Shown here piece after piece: positions 7,263-15,156 of a DNA stretch of 64,000 nucleotides. Source of the stretch: Geodermatophilus dictyosporus (GTDB lineage: Bacteria > Actinomycetota > Actinomycetes > Mycobacteriales > Geodermatophilaceae). The position numbers and the translations under genes were made by a program. The notes beneath the pieces are model-generated. The model did no database searches and was not told where the DNA came from. It was given only the letters and a program-made list of their open reading frames with translations. The stretch spans positions 620,001-684,000 of the forward strand of contig NZ_FOWQ01000001.1 of the NCBI RefSeq assembly GCF_900115505.1, written 5' to 3'. Numbering within the stretch: position 1 is the first letter of the stretch; every line of letters starts with the position of its first letter.

Positions 7263-8585
7263 TCAGCCGAAGCGGACCGGCTGGCCGGTGGCCTCGAGCA
7301 CCGACATCCAGAGGTCGCCGAGGGGGTCGACGTGGTTGCGGCGGCTGACCGCCAGGGCCATCGGGATGTGCACGAACCTCCGCCGCCGGCGGGCCACGAT
7401 CACCTCGGTGCGCCCGGCCATCGCCGCGTGCACCGCGGCGTGCGCCAGCCGCAGGCAGTAGGCGCTGTCGTAGGGGTTGGCCGGCACGCTGCGGATGGCG
7501 TAGCTCGGGTCGAAGTAGCGCACGTTGTTCTCGACACCGTGCGCGTCGAGGTGCTCGACGATCTTGCGGCGCAGCAGCCGGCCGATGTCGCCGAAGCGGA
7601 CGTTGCCCGAGGCGTCGCGGCCGGGTTCCTCCCCCTCGACGTGCTCCTGGCCGGCACCCTCGGCGACGACGACGACCGCGTGCCCGCGCTCCTGCACCCG
7701 GTGGCGCAGGTTCTCCAGGAACCCGTGCTCGCCGTCCAGGGTGAAGGGCACCTCGGGGATGAGCACGTAGTCGGCGTCGTCCTTGGCCAGCGTCGAGTAG
7801 CAGGCGATGAAGCCCGAGTGCCGGCCCATGAGCTTGACCAGCCCGATGCCGCCGGGCGCCGAGCGCGCCTCGACGCTGGCCGCGTGGATCGACTTGGTGG
7901 CCTCCGACATCGCCGTCTGGAAGCCGAAGCTCTGGTCGATGTAGGGGATGTCGTTGTCGATCGTCTTCGGGATGCCGACGACGGCGACCTTCAGGCCGCG
8001 CCGCTCCACCTCGGCGACGACGTCCATCGCGCCGCGGATGGTGCCGTCCCCGCCGATGACGAACAGGATGTTGATGTTGAGGCGCTCGAGGGCGTCGACG
8101 ATCGCCTCGGGGTCCTGCTTGCCGCGGGAGGTCCCGAGGATGGTGCCGCCCTCGTCGTCGATGTGCATGACGACCTCGGGCGTGAGGTCGAGGACGTCCT
8201 CGCCGAACTCCGGGATGAACCCCCGGTAGCCGTTGCGGAAGCCGACGATCCGCCGGACGCCGTAGTGCCGGGACAGCTCCAGCACCAGCCCGCGGATGAC
8301 GTCGTTGAGGCCGGGGCACAGGCCGCCGCAGGTGACGATGCCGACCCGGGTCTTGGCCGGGTCGAAGTAGATCTTCTTGCGCGGGCCGCCGGGCTCCAGG
8401 CTGGGCAGCTGCTCGAGGGGCACCCCGCGGGCGCCGGCCATCGAGAGGGTGTCGTCGAAGAGGATGCGGTCCTCCTCGACGACGGAGTGCTGCGTCGTCT
8501 CCCGGGCACCCAGCCGCGGCGCCAGGGGCGAGTCGATGCGGCAGGGGCCCAGCGTGCGGACGGCGAGGTCCGCGGAGACGACCAT
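7263..8585 (-). CDS. ATP-dependent 6-phosphofructokinase (plant-type group)
   Basis: A 440-residue cytoplasmic enzyme that phosphorylates fructose 6-phosphate to fructose 1,6-bisphosphate in glycolysis. Visible motifs are GIVTCGGLCPGLN (nucleotide loop), VIGGDGTIRGA, the catalytic PKTIDNDI, GFQTA and LMGRHSGFIA. A Gly in GGDGT (Asp in PPi enzymes) points to ATP as donor, while Lys in PKTIDND is the plant/PPi-like variant; this Gly/Lys combination marks the plant-type ATP-PFK group. I place the start at ATG 8583-8585. An upstream ATG at 8616-8618 lies in the middle of a perfect palindrome that reads as the terminator of the preceding gene, so it is unlikely. No strong ribosome site was found. 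PFK assignment is firm. Confidence 0.88.
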   Translation of the reverse strand: MVVSADLAVRTLGPCRIDSPLAPRLGARETTQHSVVEEDRILFDDTLSMAGARGVPLEQLPSLEPGGPRKKIYFDPAKTRVGIVTCGGLCPGLNDVIRGLVLELSRHYGVRRIVGFRNGYRGFIPEFGEDVLDLTPEVVMHIDDEGGTILGTSRGKQDPEAIVDALERLNINILFVIGGDGTIRGAMDVVAEVERRGLKVAVVGIPKTIDNDIPYIDQSFGFQTAMSEATKSIHAASVEARSAPGGIGLVKLMGRHSGFIACYSTLAKDDADYVLIPEVPFTLDGEHGFLENLRHRVQERGHAVVVVAEGAGQEHVEGEEPGRDASGNVRFGDIGRLLRRKIVEHLDAHGVENNVRYFDPSYAIRSVPANPYDSAYCLRLAHAAVHAAMAGRTEVIVARRRRRFVHIPMALAVSRRNHVDPLGDLWMSVLEATGQPVRFG

Positions 8586-8599
8586 GGGAGGACGTTCCC

Positions 8600-8635
8600 A
8601 CACGGACCCAGTCGTCATGACGACTGGGTCCGTGT
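8600..8635 (-). terminator. 36-bp perfect palindrome, probable terminator of the ALDH gene
   Basis: Positions 8600-8617 and 8618-8635 are exact reverse complements with no loop bases. The element starts seven bases after the stop of the leftward aldehyde dehydrogenase gene and ends 15 bases before the phosphofructokinase start. As RNA it folds to a 16-bp-plus stem with a tight loop. An alternative is a dimeric-repressor operator for the phosphofructokinase. Confidence 0.7.
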
Positions 8636-8642
8636 CGGCGCG

Positions 8643-10172
8643 TCAGATGGGGAACTCCACGCCCTGCGCCAGCGGCAGCTGGCCGGAGTAGTTGATCGTG
8701 TTGGTCGCCCGGCGCATGTAGGCCTTCCACGCGTCGGACCCCGACTCGCGGCCGCCGCCGGTGTGCTTCTCCCCGCCGAAGGCCCCGCCGATCTCCGCCC
8801 CGGAGGTGCCGATGTTGACGTTGGCGATGCCGCAGTCGGAGCCGTCGGCGGCCAGGAACCGCTCGGCCTCGGCCTGGTCGGAGGTGAAGATGGACGACGA
8901 CAGGCCCTGCGGGACGTCGTTGTTGAGCGCCACCGCCTCCTCCAGCGTGCGGTAGGGCAGCACGTAGAGGATCGGCGCGAACGTCTCGTGGCGGACGACG
9001 TCGGTCTGCGCGGGCATCCGCACCAGCGCGGGCTCGGCGTAGTACGCGTCGGGCGCCTCGTCGGCCAGCCGCCGTCCGCCGCCGGCGACGACCTCGCCGC
9101 CCTGCTGCCGCGCGGCCTCCAGCGCGTCCTGCATGGCCTTGTACGCGGCGTCGTGGACGAGCGGGCCGACCAGCGTCCCCGCGGCGATCGGCGAGCCGAT
9201 CGGCAGGTTCCGGTAGGCGGCGGCGACCCGCTCGACGAGCGCGTCGACGACGTCGACGTGCGCGATGACGCGGCGCATCGTGGTGCAGCGCTGCCCGGCC
9301 GTGCCCGCGGCGGAGAAGACGATGCCGCGGGTGGCGAGGTCGAGGTCGGCCGAGGGGGTGACGATCGCGGCGTTGTTGCCGCCGAGCTCGAGCAGCGAGC
9401 GGCCGAAGCGGTCGGCCACCCGCGGGCCGACGACGCGGCCCATGCGGGTGGACCCGGTGGCCGACAGCAGCGCGACGCCGGGTGAGTCGACCAGCGCCTC
9501 ACCGACGTCGCCGCCGCCGAGCACGACCTGGCTGAGCCCGGCCGGCGCGCCGGTCTCGGCGATCGCCCGGTCCAGCAGCGCCGCGGCGGCCAGCGCCGAC
9601 AGCGGCGCGAGCTCCGAGGGCTTCCACACGACCGGGTCGCCGCAGACCAGCGCGACGGCGGTGTTCCAGGACCAGACGGCGACCGGGAAGTTGAAGGCGC
9701 TGATGACGCCGACCACGCCGAGCGGGTGCCAGGTCTCCATGAGCCGGTGGCCGGGACGCTCGGAGCTGATGGTGCGGCCGTAGAGCTGCCGGGACAGGCC
9801 GACGGCGAACTCGCAGATGTCGACCATCTCCTGGACCTCGCCGGCCGCCTCGGAGGTGATCTTGCCGACCTCGAGGCTGACCAGGGTGGCCAGGTCGGCC
9901 TTGTGCTCGCGCAGCAGCTCGCCGAGGCGGCGCACGAGCTGGCCGCGCACCGGCGCCGGCGTCGTCCGCCAGGTGCGGAACGCCTCGCCGGCGCGGGCGA
10001 CGGCCGTCCCGACGTCGGCGCCGGTGTCCCAGCGGACCGAGGCCAGCGGGGTGCCGGTCAGCGGCGAGGTGACCGGGTGGTCCCCGGCGACGGCGTCGAG
10101 GTCGACGCCACAGCGTCCGGCGGCCTCGCGGGCGAGGGCCCGGAGCTCCTCGGCGGTGGGCAGGCTGGTCAC
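8643..10172 (-). CDS. ALDH7-type aldehyde dehydrogenase (aminoadipate-semialdehyde dehydrogenase-like)
   Basis: A 509-residue NAD(P)-dependent aldehyde dehydrogenase. Catalytic Glu262 sits in LELGGNNA and nucleophile Cys296 in GTAGQRCTTMRR, 34 residues apart as usual. FNFPVAVWSWN and IGTSGAEIGGAFGGEKHTGG are typical of the antiquitin/ALDH7 subgroup, whose best-known members oxidise alpha-aminoadipate semialdehyde (piperideine-6-carboxylate) in lysine and pipecolate breakdown. The start GTG at 10170-10172 follows TGGAGGA; the frame is open far upstream but that part is antisense shadow of the next gene. It lies downstream of an FAD oxidoreductase on the same strand, 80 bases away, matching an oxidase-dehydrogenase pair. 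Subgroup is good; exact substrate is inference. Confidence 0.85.
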   Translation of the reverse strand: MTSLPTAEELRALAREAAGRCGVDLDAVAGDHPVTSPLTGTPLASVRWDTGADVGTAVARAGEAFRTWRTTPAPVRGQLVRRLGELLREHKADLATLVSLEVGKITSEAAGEVQEMVDICEFAVGLSRQLYGRTISSERPGHRLMETWHPLGVVGVISAFNFPVAVWSWNTAVALVCGDPVVWKPSELAPLSALAAAALLDRAIAETGAPAGLSQVVLGGGDVGEALVDSPGVALLSATGSTRMGRVVGPRVADRFGRSLLELGGNNAAIVTPSADLDLATRGIVFSAAGTAGQRCTTMRRVIAHVDVVDALVERVAAAYRNLPIGSPIAAGTLVGPLVHDAAYKAMQDALEAARQQGGEVVAGGGRRLADEAPDAYYAEPALVRMPAQTDVVRHETFAPILYVLPYRTLEEAVALNNDVPQGLSSSIFTSDQAEAERFLAADGSDCGIANVNIGTSGAEIGGAFGGEKHTGGGRESGSDAWKAYMRRATNTINYSGQLPLAQGVEFPI

Positions 10173-10198
10173 GTTCTGCGATCCTCCACTGTTCTGGT

Positions 10199-10252
10199 GG
10201 CCCCGTGCGGGGTCCCACGGCGCGCGTGCGCGCGGTGGGGGCACGGGGGTCC
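10199..10252 (-). repeat. Stop-adjacent structured repeat, copy A
   Basis: Read on the minus strand, GGACCCCCGTGC begins immediately after the stop codon of the FAD oxidoreductase (10253-10255), and GCACGGGGCC closes the element, giving an inverted repeat with a 32-base loop that contains its own GC-rich dyad. The same arms occur at 13849-13905. Here it lies in the gap before the aldehyde dehydrogenase gene. Confidence 0.65.
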
Positions 10253-11410
10253 TCACACGATGTTGAGCTCGGGGCGGGCGCCCGCGGTCGTGAACCGCCG
10301 GACGTCGAGGCCGGCGACGTCGACCAGCGTCTCGCGCCCCAGGTACAGGTCGCGCACCACCTCCCCCACGGCCGGGCCCATGAGGAACCCGTGCCCGGAG
10401 AAGCCGGTGGCGTACAGCAGCCCCTCGACCTCGGCGGAGCGGCCGATGAGGGCGTTGTGGTCGGGGGTCATCTCGTAGAGCCCGGCCCAGCCGCCGGCGA
10501 TGCCCACCGACGCCAGCGCGGGCGCGCGCCGCTCCACCGCCTCGCCCAGCCGCGGCAGCCACGCCTCGGAGCGGGTGAGCCGGAAGCCCGGCGTCTCGTC
10601 GGGGTCGGACATGCCCATGAGCACGCCGGCGCCCTCGCGGTGGAAGTAGAAGGAGGTGGCGAAGTCGATGGTGAACGGGGTGTGCGGGTCGAGGCCCGGG
10701 ACCGGCTCGGTGACCAGGATCTGCCGGCGCAGCGGCTCCACCGGCAGGTCGATCCCGGCGAGGCGGCCCACCTCCGCCGACCACGGCCCGGCGGCGACGA
10801 CGACGGCGTCGGTCCGCACCCGCCCGGCCCGGGTGCGCACGCCGGTCACCCGCCCCTCGGCGACGTCGACGCCGGTGACCGCGCAGTGCGGCACGAGCGT
10901 GGCGCCGGCCCGGCGGGCCGCGGCGGCGTAGCCGAGGACGACCGACTCCGGCGTGCAGTGGCCGTCGGTCGGCGACCAGGCGGCGGCGAGCAGGCCGTCG
11001 CCGTCGACGAGCGGGGACAGCCGCTGCGCCTCGGCGACCTCGATCACCCGGCTGGGCACGCCGAGGTCGTTCTGCAGTGCGACGGCGGCGGTGAAGTCCT
11101 CGACCTCCGCGGGCGTGGACAGCAGGAAGAGGTAGCCGACCTGGGCGAAGTCGACGTCCTGGCCGAAGCGGGCCGGGAAGTCGCGGAAGGTCTCCAGGCT
11201 GCGGGCGCCGAGGGTGACGTTGACCGGGTCGGAGAACATCGCGCGCACCCCGCCGGCGGCGCGGCAGGTGGAACCCGAGCCGAGGGAGTCGCGCTCGAGC
11301 AGGACGACGTCGCGCACGCCGGCACGCGCCAGCTCGTACGCCGTCGCCAGGCCCACCACTCCCCCGCCGATCACGACGACCGACGCCGAGGGCGGCAACT
11401 GCGGGCTCAT
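10253..11410 (-). CDS. FAD-dependent amino-acid oxidase / oxidoreductase (DAO family)
   Basis: A 385-residue flavoprotein of the DAO (D-amino-acid oxidase/sarcosine oxidase/glycine oxidase) family. The FAD-binding beta-alpha-beta unit VVVIGGGVVGLATAYELARAG starts near residue 10, and the C-terminal FAD contact LYATGFSGHGFLMGPAVGE is intact. It oxidises a C-N bond of an amino or imino acid; substrate not readable. Placed just upstream of an ALDH7-type enzyme, it could act as an L-pipecolate or similar oxidase whose semialdehyde product feeds the dehydrogenase (compare AmaA/AmaB of Pseudomonas putida), which is inference. The start ATG at 11408-11410 is preceded by AGGAGG. Confidence 0.85.
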   Translation of the reverse strand: MSPQLPPSASVVVIGGGVVGLATAYELARAGVRDVVLLERDSLGSGSTCRAAGGVRAMFSDPVNVTLGARSLETFRDFPARFGQDVDFAQVGYLFLLSTPAEVEDFTAAVALQNDLGVPSRVIEVAEAQRLSPLVDGDGLLAAAWSPTDGHCTPESVVLGYAAAARRAGATLVPHCAVTGVDVAEGRVTGVRTRAGRVRTDAVVVAAGPWSAEVGRLAGIDLPVEPLRRQILVTEPVPGLDPHTPFTIDFATSFYFHREGAGVLMGMSDPDETPGFRLTRSEAWLPRLGEAVERRAPALASVGIAGGWAGLYEMTPDHNALIGRSAEVEGLLYATGFSGHGFLMGPAVGEVVRDLYLGRETLVDVAGLDVRRFTTAGARPELNIV

Positions 11411-11628
11411 CGGGGTCCTCCTGGCCGGGCGTGGGAGTGCGGGAGCCCATCCTGCGGTGCGGGCCGCCCGCCGCACCAGGCCCCGGGAGCGAGGCGTGCC
11501 GTCGCCGGCCGCCGCCGGCTCGTGACCGCCGTGTGCGCGCCGTGTGCACGCACCGCGGACCGCCGGCGCCGCGGTCGACCGCACGGGCACACCCCGCGGA
11601 CGCCGGCGCAGGACCGGCCGGCGGCGGG

Positions 11629-12327
11629 TCACCCGCCGAACGCGGCGACGACCTCGGCGGCGGTGCAGCGGTGGGACAGCAGGCTGTAGTCGAGACTGGC
11701 CAGCGAGCGGCGGGCGGCGTCCTCGTCGACCACTCCGCAGGCGTCCTCGACCACCACCGGCAGGAAGCCGAGGTCGGCGGCGTGCCGGGCGGTGGGCTCG
11801 ATGCCGATCTCCAGCACCGCGCCGACCAGGACCAGCGTGGTCACCCCGCGGTCGCGCAGCACGGCCTCCAGCGGCGTCCCCACCAGCGCCGACATGCCGA
11901 GCTTGTCGAACACCGGCTCGCCGTCGGCCGGCGCGAGGTCGTCGGAGATCTGCGTGTGGTCGGCGTCGGGCGGGAAGGCGGCGGTGACGGCGTCGGCGCG
12001 GTCCCGCCGCTGCCAGGCCATCGCGGTGCGCAGCGCCGCCACCCCCATGTGCGAGGGCGGCAGCGACACGTGCCGCACGTAGAGGACCGGCACGCCCGCC
12101 GCCCGGGCGGCGCGCAGCACGTCCGCGATCCGCCCGGTCAGCGCCTCGCGGTCCCGGACGTGGGCCAGGATGCCGACCTGCGCGTCGTAGACGAGCACGG
12201 CGCTGGCCGCCGGCCGGCACATCTCGGGGACCGTCTCGGGGACGTCGACGCCGAAGGCCCGCTGCACGGCGCGAGCCTGGCACTCACCGACGTCGAGTAC
12301 CAGGCTCGGCGGCCCGGTGGTAGGCAC
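11629..12327 (-). CDS. Isochorismatase-fold hydrolase lacking the catalytic cysteine
   Basis: A 232-residue protein with the cysteine-hydrolase/isochorismatase fold. The catalytic Asp is in VLVYDAQVGIL (near residue 48) and the Lys in FDKLGMSAL. The third position, usually Cys in amidase members (G-x-x-T-N-x-C-V), reads VGAVLEIGIEPTAR, so Gly/Ile replaces Cys. True isochorismatases such as EntB also have Gly there, so a vinyl-ether hydrolase or a non-hydrolytic role is more likely than an amidase. The start is GTG at 12325-12327 without a good ribosome site; ATG at 12220-12222 is a shorter option. It is divergent from the quinone oxidoreductase, with 41 bases between starts. Confidence 0.8.
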   Translation of the reverse strand: MPTTGPPSLVLDVGECQARAVQRAFGVDVPETVPEMCRPAASAVLVYDAQVGILAHVRDREALTGRIADVLRAARAAGVPVLYVRHVSLPPSHMGVAALRTAMAWQRRDRADAVTAAFPPDADHTQISDDLAPADGEPVFDKLGMSALVGTPLEAVLRDRGVTTLVLVGAVLEIGIEPTARHAADLGFLPVVVEDACGVVDEDAARRSLASLDYSLLSHRCTAAEVVAAFGG

Positions 12328-12368
12328 GGGACGACGGCCCGGCCCGAGGGCCGACCCGAGGAGGCGAC

Positions 12369-13331
12369 GTGCAGGCAGTGGTCTACGAGCGCACCGGCGG
12401 ACCGGAGGTGCTCACCGTCCAGGACGTGCCCGACCCCGAGCCCCGCGACGGCGAGGTGCTGGTCGACGTCGAGGCGGTGGGCGTGAACTTCCGCGACGTG
12501 TACGAGCGCGAGGGCCGCCCGCCCTACACGGCGTCCCCGCCCGCGGTGGTCGGCGCCGAGGGCGCCGGACGCGTCGTGGACACCGGGGAGCGGGTGGCCT
12601 GGGTCAGCGTGCCGGGCAGCTACGCCGGGCGGGTGGCCGCCCGGCGGGGCGCGCTGGTGCCGGTGCCCGACGGCGTGAGCTCGGAGCTGGCCGCCGCGGT
12701 GGTGCTGCAGGGCTGCACCGCCCACTACCTGGCCGCCGACTCCCACCCGGTGGCCGAGGGCGACTGGGTGGTGGTGCACAGCGCCGCCGGCGGCGTCGGG
12801 CTGCTGCTCACCCAGCTGGTGCGGCTGCGCGGCGGGCACGTGCTGGCGACGACGTCGACCGAGGAGAAGGCGGAGCTGGCCCGGGGCGCCGGTGCCGACG
12901 AGGTCGTCGTCGGCTACGACGGGTTCGCCGAGCGGGTGCGCGAGCTCTCCGGCGGCGAGGGCGCGGCCGCGGTGTACGACGGCGTCGGCCGGACCACCTT
13001 CACCGCGGGGCTGCGGGCGCTGCGGCCCACCGGCCGGATGGTCCTGTACGGCGCCTCCAGCGGGCAGCCCGAGCCGTTGGAGCTGCAGCAGCTGGCCGCG
13101 CACGGCTCGGTGTACGTGCAGCGCCCGACGCTGGCCACCTACACCCGCACGCCGGAGCTGCTGCGCGAGCGGGCCGGCGCGGTGCTCGACCTGGTCGCCG
13201 CCGGCCGCCTCGACGTGCGCATCGGCGCGCGCCTGCCGCTGGCGCAGGCCCGCCGGGCGCACGAGGACCTCGAGGGCCGCCGGACGACGGGCAAGGTGCT
13301 GCTCCTCCCCGGCGGGGGCGCCGCCGCGTGA
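12369..13331 (+). CDS. NADPH:quinone oxidoreductase (zinc-free MDR family)
   Basis: A 320-residue cytoplasmic member of the medium-chain dehydrogenase/reductase superfamily, quinone oxidoreductase branch. GVNFRDVYEREG and VVGAEGAGRV in the GroES-like half lack zinc-binding cysteines, and the Rossmann half holds VVVHSAAGGVGLLLTQL, which binds NADPH. The final segment ARRAHEDLEGRRTTGKVLLL is typical of Qor. The start GTG at 12369 follows GAGGAGG. It reduces quinones or enones with NADPH; the physiological substrate is not known. A decayed hydrolase gene begins within its last codons, so an operon with that gene probably existed once. Confidence 0.88.
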   Translation: MQAVVYERTGGPEVLTVQDVPDPEPRDGEVLVDVEAVGVNFRDVYEREGRPPYTASPPAVVGAEGAGRVVDTGERVAWVSVPGSYAGRVAARRGALVPVPDGVSSELAAAVVLQGCTAHYLAADSHPVAEGDWVVVHSAAGGVGLLLTQLVRLRGGHVLATTSTEEKAELARGAGADEVVVGYDGFAERVRELSGGEGAAAVYDGVGRTTFTAGLRALRPTGRMVLYGASSGQPEPLELQQLAAHGSVYVQRPTLATYTRTPELLRERAGAVLDLVAAGRLDVRIGARLPLAQARRAHEDLEGRRTTGKVLLLPGGGAAA

Positions 13332-13782
13332 GCGTGCTGGTGCGGCTGGGCGGTCTGGTGGCCGACGCGGCGCCGGGGCTGCCGCTGCGCGCGACGGCCT
13401 ACACCGTCGATCGGGACGTCGCCGTGCCGATGCCCGACGGGGTGGCGCTGCTCGGCGACCACTAGCGCCCCGCCGCCGCCGACGGCCCGCTGCCCGTCGT
13501 CCTCGTCCGGCTGCCCTACGGCCGCGCCGTGCCGGCCGCCGACGTCACCGTGGGCGAGGACGGCGTGCTCCCCGTCGACGTCGAGCCCTTCCCACCGCCT
13601 ACCGGTTCCGGGCCGGCCCCCGGCTGCGGGTGCAGGTCGCCGGCGGCGCGTTCCCGCGCTTCGCCCGCAACCCCGGCACCGGGGCGCCCCTCGCCACCGC
13701 GACCGCCGGCCGGCCGTGCCGCACCGAGGTGCACCACGACGCGGCGCACCCCTCGTGCCCGGAGCTGCCCGTCCTGGCCTGA
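13328..13782 (+). pseudogene. CocE/NonD-type (S15) hydrolase remnant
   Basis: The GTG at 13328 overlaps the stop of the quinone oxidoreductase and opens a frame whose DVAVPMPDGVALLGDH is the typical first strand of CocE/X-Pro dipeptidyl-peptidase-like hydrolases. At 13463-13465 a TAG stands where the family has a Tyr codon (LLxDHY), and reading on in frame gives PLPVVLVRLPYGR, the next family segment. The text then jumps to GEDGVLPVDVEPFP, from the C-terminal jelly-roll domain, so the whole alpha/beta-hydrolase core is deleted. A further frameshift near 13594 leads to TAYRFRAGPRLRVQVAGG and FPRFARNPGTG, the C-terminus, ending at 13782. One nonsense, one large deletion and one frameshift make this a clear pseudogene. 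Confidence 0.85.
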
Positions 13783-13800
13783 GCGGCCCGGACAGCACGA

Positions 13801-13830
13801 CGGCGCCCCCTCCCGGAGGAGGGGGCGCCG
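13801..13830 (+). terminator. Hairpin terminator after the quinone oxidoreductase / pseudogene
   Basis: A perfect 13-bp stem (13801-13813 with 13818-13830) with a CGGA tetraloop, followed on the plus strand by a short T-containing stretch (GTGTTT). It lies between convergent genes and probably stops transcripts from the left, perhaps both directions. Confidence 0.85.
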
Positions 13831-13848
13831 CTGGGAACGTGTTTCAAC

Positions 13849-13905
13849 GGCCCCCGTGCAGGGACCCGGCCCGAGCCTCAGCGAGGGACGGGGGCACGGG
13901 GGTCC
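13849..13905 (-). repeat. Stop-adjacent structured repeat, copy B
   Basis: On the minus strand GGACCCCCGTGCCCCC begins right after the TAA (13906-13908) of the ABC substrate-binding gene, and GCACGGGGGCC ends the element at 13849. The arms match those of the repeat at 10199-10252, while the loops differ in length and sequence, which suggests a conserved stem. Confidence 0.65.
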
Positions 13906-15156
13906 TTACCCCGCGAGCTCGGTGGCCAGCTCGCCCTCGAACGCGTCCTGCACGACCTCGGCACCGCCGGGGACGTCGGCCGGCCGCAGGATGAAGCTCT
14001 GCGTGCTCGGCGACACCCCGGTCTCGAAGCCCTCGATCGGCACGATCAGGCCGCCGGTGTCGATGTCCTGCAGCTCGCCGAACGCCGCGGTGACGCCCTC
14101 GCGGGTGAGGTCGCCGCTCTCGCACGCCGCGTCGAGGGTCTGCTTCATCACGTCGCCCATCGCGTACCCGAAGATCGCGCCGAGGCTCGGCGTGGTGTTC
14201 GGGTAGGCCGCCTGGTACTGCTGCAGCAGCTCGGGCTGGGCGTCCCACGCGGTGATCGGCGAGGACACGTACAGGTGGTCCTTGAGCCACTGCGCCGACG
14301 GCCCCTGCAGCAGGCCCGGCGCGAACACCGGGTTGCTGCCCAGGATCGGGACGTCGAGGTTCTGGGCCTGCGCCACCGCGGCCGCCGAGGCGGTCTGGGT
14401 GGGCGCGACGGTCAGCACGATCGCGTCGACGCCCTCGGCGGCGAACTGGGTGATCTGGGCGGACATGTCCTGGTCGGTGGACTTGATCTGCGCCGGGATG
14501 ACGGTCAGGTCGCGGGCCTCGGCCACGGCCTCGCTGCCGGCCAGGCCGTTCTCGCCGTACTCGCCCTCGAAGTAGATGTGCCCGACGGTGGCGCCGTCCT
14601 GGAGCAGGCCCTGGTCGAACAGGTACTGGTAGCCGTTGGCCAGCTCGACGTCGTAGGTGGCGCCGAGCACGCCGGTGTGGGGGATCTCGGTGAGCGTGCG
14701 CGCCCAGGCCGACGGGAAGTTGACGATCTGGTCGTTCTCGTACTCCGGCGCGAGCGCGGTGTTGATCGGCGAGCCGATCGTCTGCTGCATCGCCAGGATG
14801 TTGGGCTCCATGCCCGAGTACAGCTGCACGCCGGTCTGCGGCACGTAGGTGGTGTCCTGGACGTCGAGCTCGACGTCGTAGGTGTCGCAGACCTGGTTGT
14901 CCTGCCAGAAGAGCGTGTTGCCGTTGGTGATGTCGGTGCCCAGCGCGGCGAACACGCCGGTCAGGTCGGTGAGCACACCGAGCCGGATGGTGGTGCCCTC
15001 GATGCCGACGTCGGTCGTGACCTCCCCCTCGCCGCCTCCGCCGCCGCCACCACCGCCGCCGCCGCTCTCCGGTGCCTTGGTGCTGCAGCCGCTGACCACC
15101 ACGACGGCGGCAGCGGCCAGGACGGCGGCCCCCCGTGAACGCTTTCCTGCTCTCAT
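13906..15156 (-). CDS. Branched-chain-type ABC transporter substrate-binding lipoprotein
   Basis: A 416-residue lipoprotein of the periplasmic-binding-protein type I family (Leu/Ile/Val, urea and aromatic-acid binders). The signal peptide ends in the lipobox VVSGC (Cys near residue 25), followed by a tract of 11 glycines as a tether and the mature start TTIRLGVLTDLTGVFA. Inner strands such as VGHIYFEGEYGENG and VDAIVLTVAPTQTAS are typical of the fold. It delivers ligand to the two permeases and two ATPases encoded upstream on the same strand. Its start ATG overlaps the permease stop by four bases (ATGA), so it is translationally coupled and last in the operon. The ligand is not known; branched-chain amino acid is only the family default. 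Confidence 0.88.
   Translation of the reverse strand: MRAGKRSRGAAVLAAAAVVVVSGCSTKAPESGGGGGGGGGGGEGEVTTDVGIEGTTIRLGVLTDLTGVFAALGTDITNGNTLFWQDNQVCDTYDVELDVQDTTYVPQTGVQLYSGMEPNILAMQQTIGSPINTALAPEYENDQIVNFPSAWARTLTEIPHTGVLGATYDVELANGYQYLFDQGLLQDGATVGHIYFEGEYGENGLAGSEAVAEARDLTVIPAQIKSTDQDMSAQITQFAAEGVDAIVLTVAPTQTASAAAVAQAQNLDVPILGSNPVFAPGLLQGPSAQWLKDHLYVSSPITAWDAQPELLQQYQAAYPNTTPSLGAIFGYAMGDVMKQTLDAACESGDLTREGVTAAFGELQDIDTGGLIVPIEGFETGVSPSTQSFILRPADVPGGAEVVQDAFEGELATELAG

Noticed and set aside
8586..8618. Longer N-terminus for phosphofructokinase from ATG 8616-8618
   Set aside because: The ATG is at the centre of a perfect 36-bp palindrome and the extra 11 residues are not typical; the start at 8585 fits better, though neither has a strong ribosome site.
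10173..11549. Upstream extension of the ALDH reading frame through the FAD oxidoreductase gene
   Set aside because: This part is antisense-type low-complexity Arg/Pro/Gly text; the other frame encodes a clear DAO flavoprotein, and the ALDH has a good GTG start with ribosome site at 10172.
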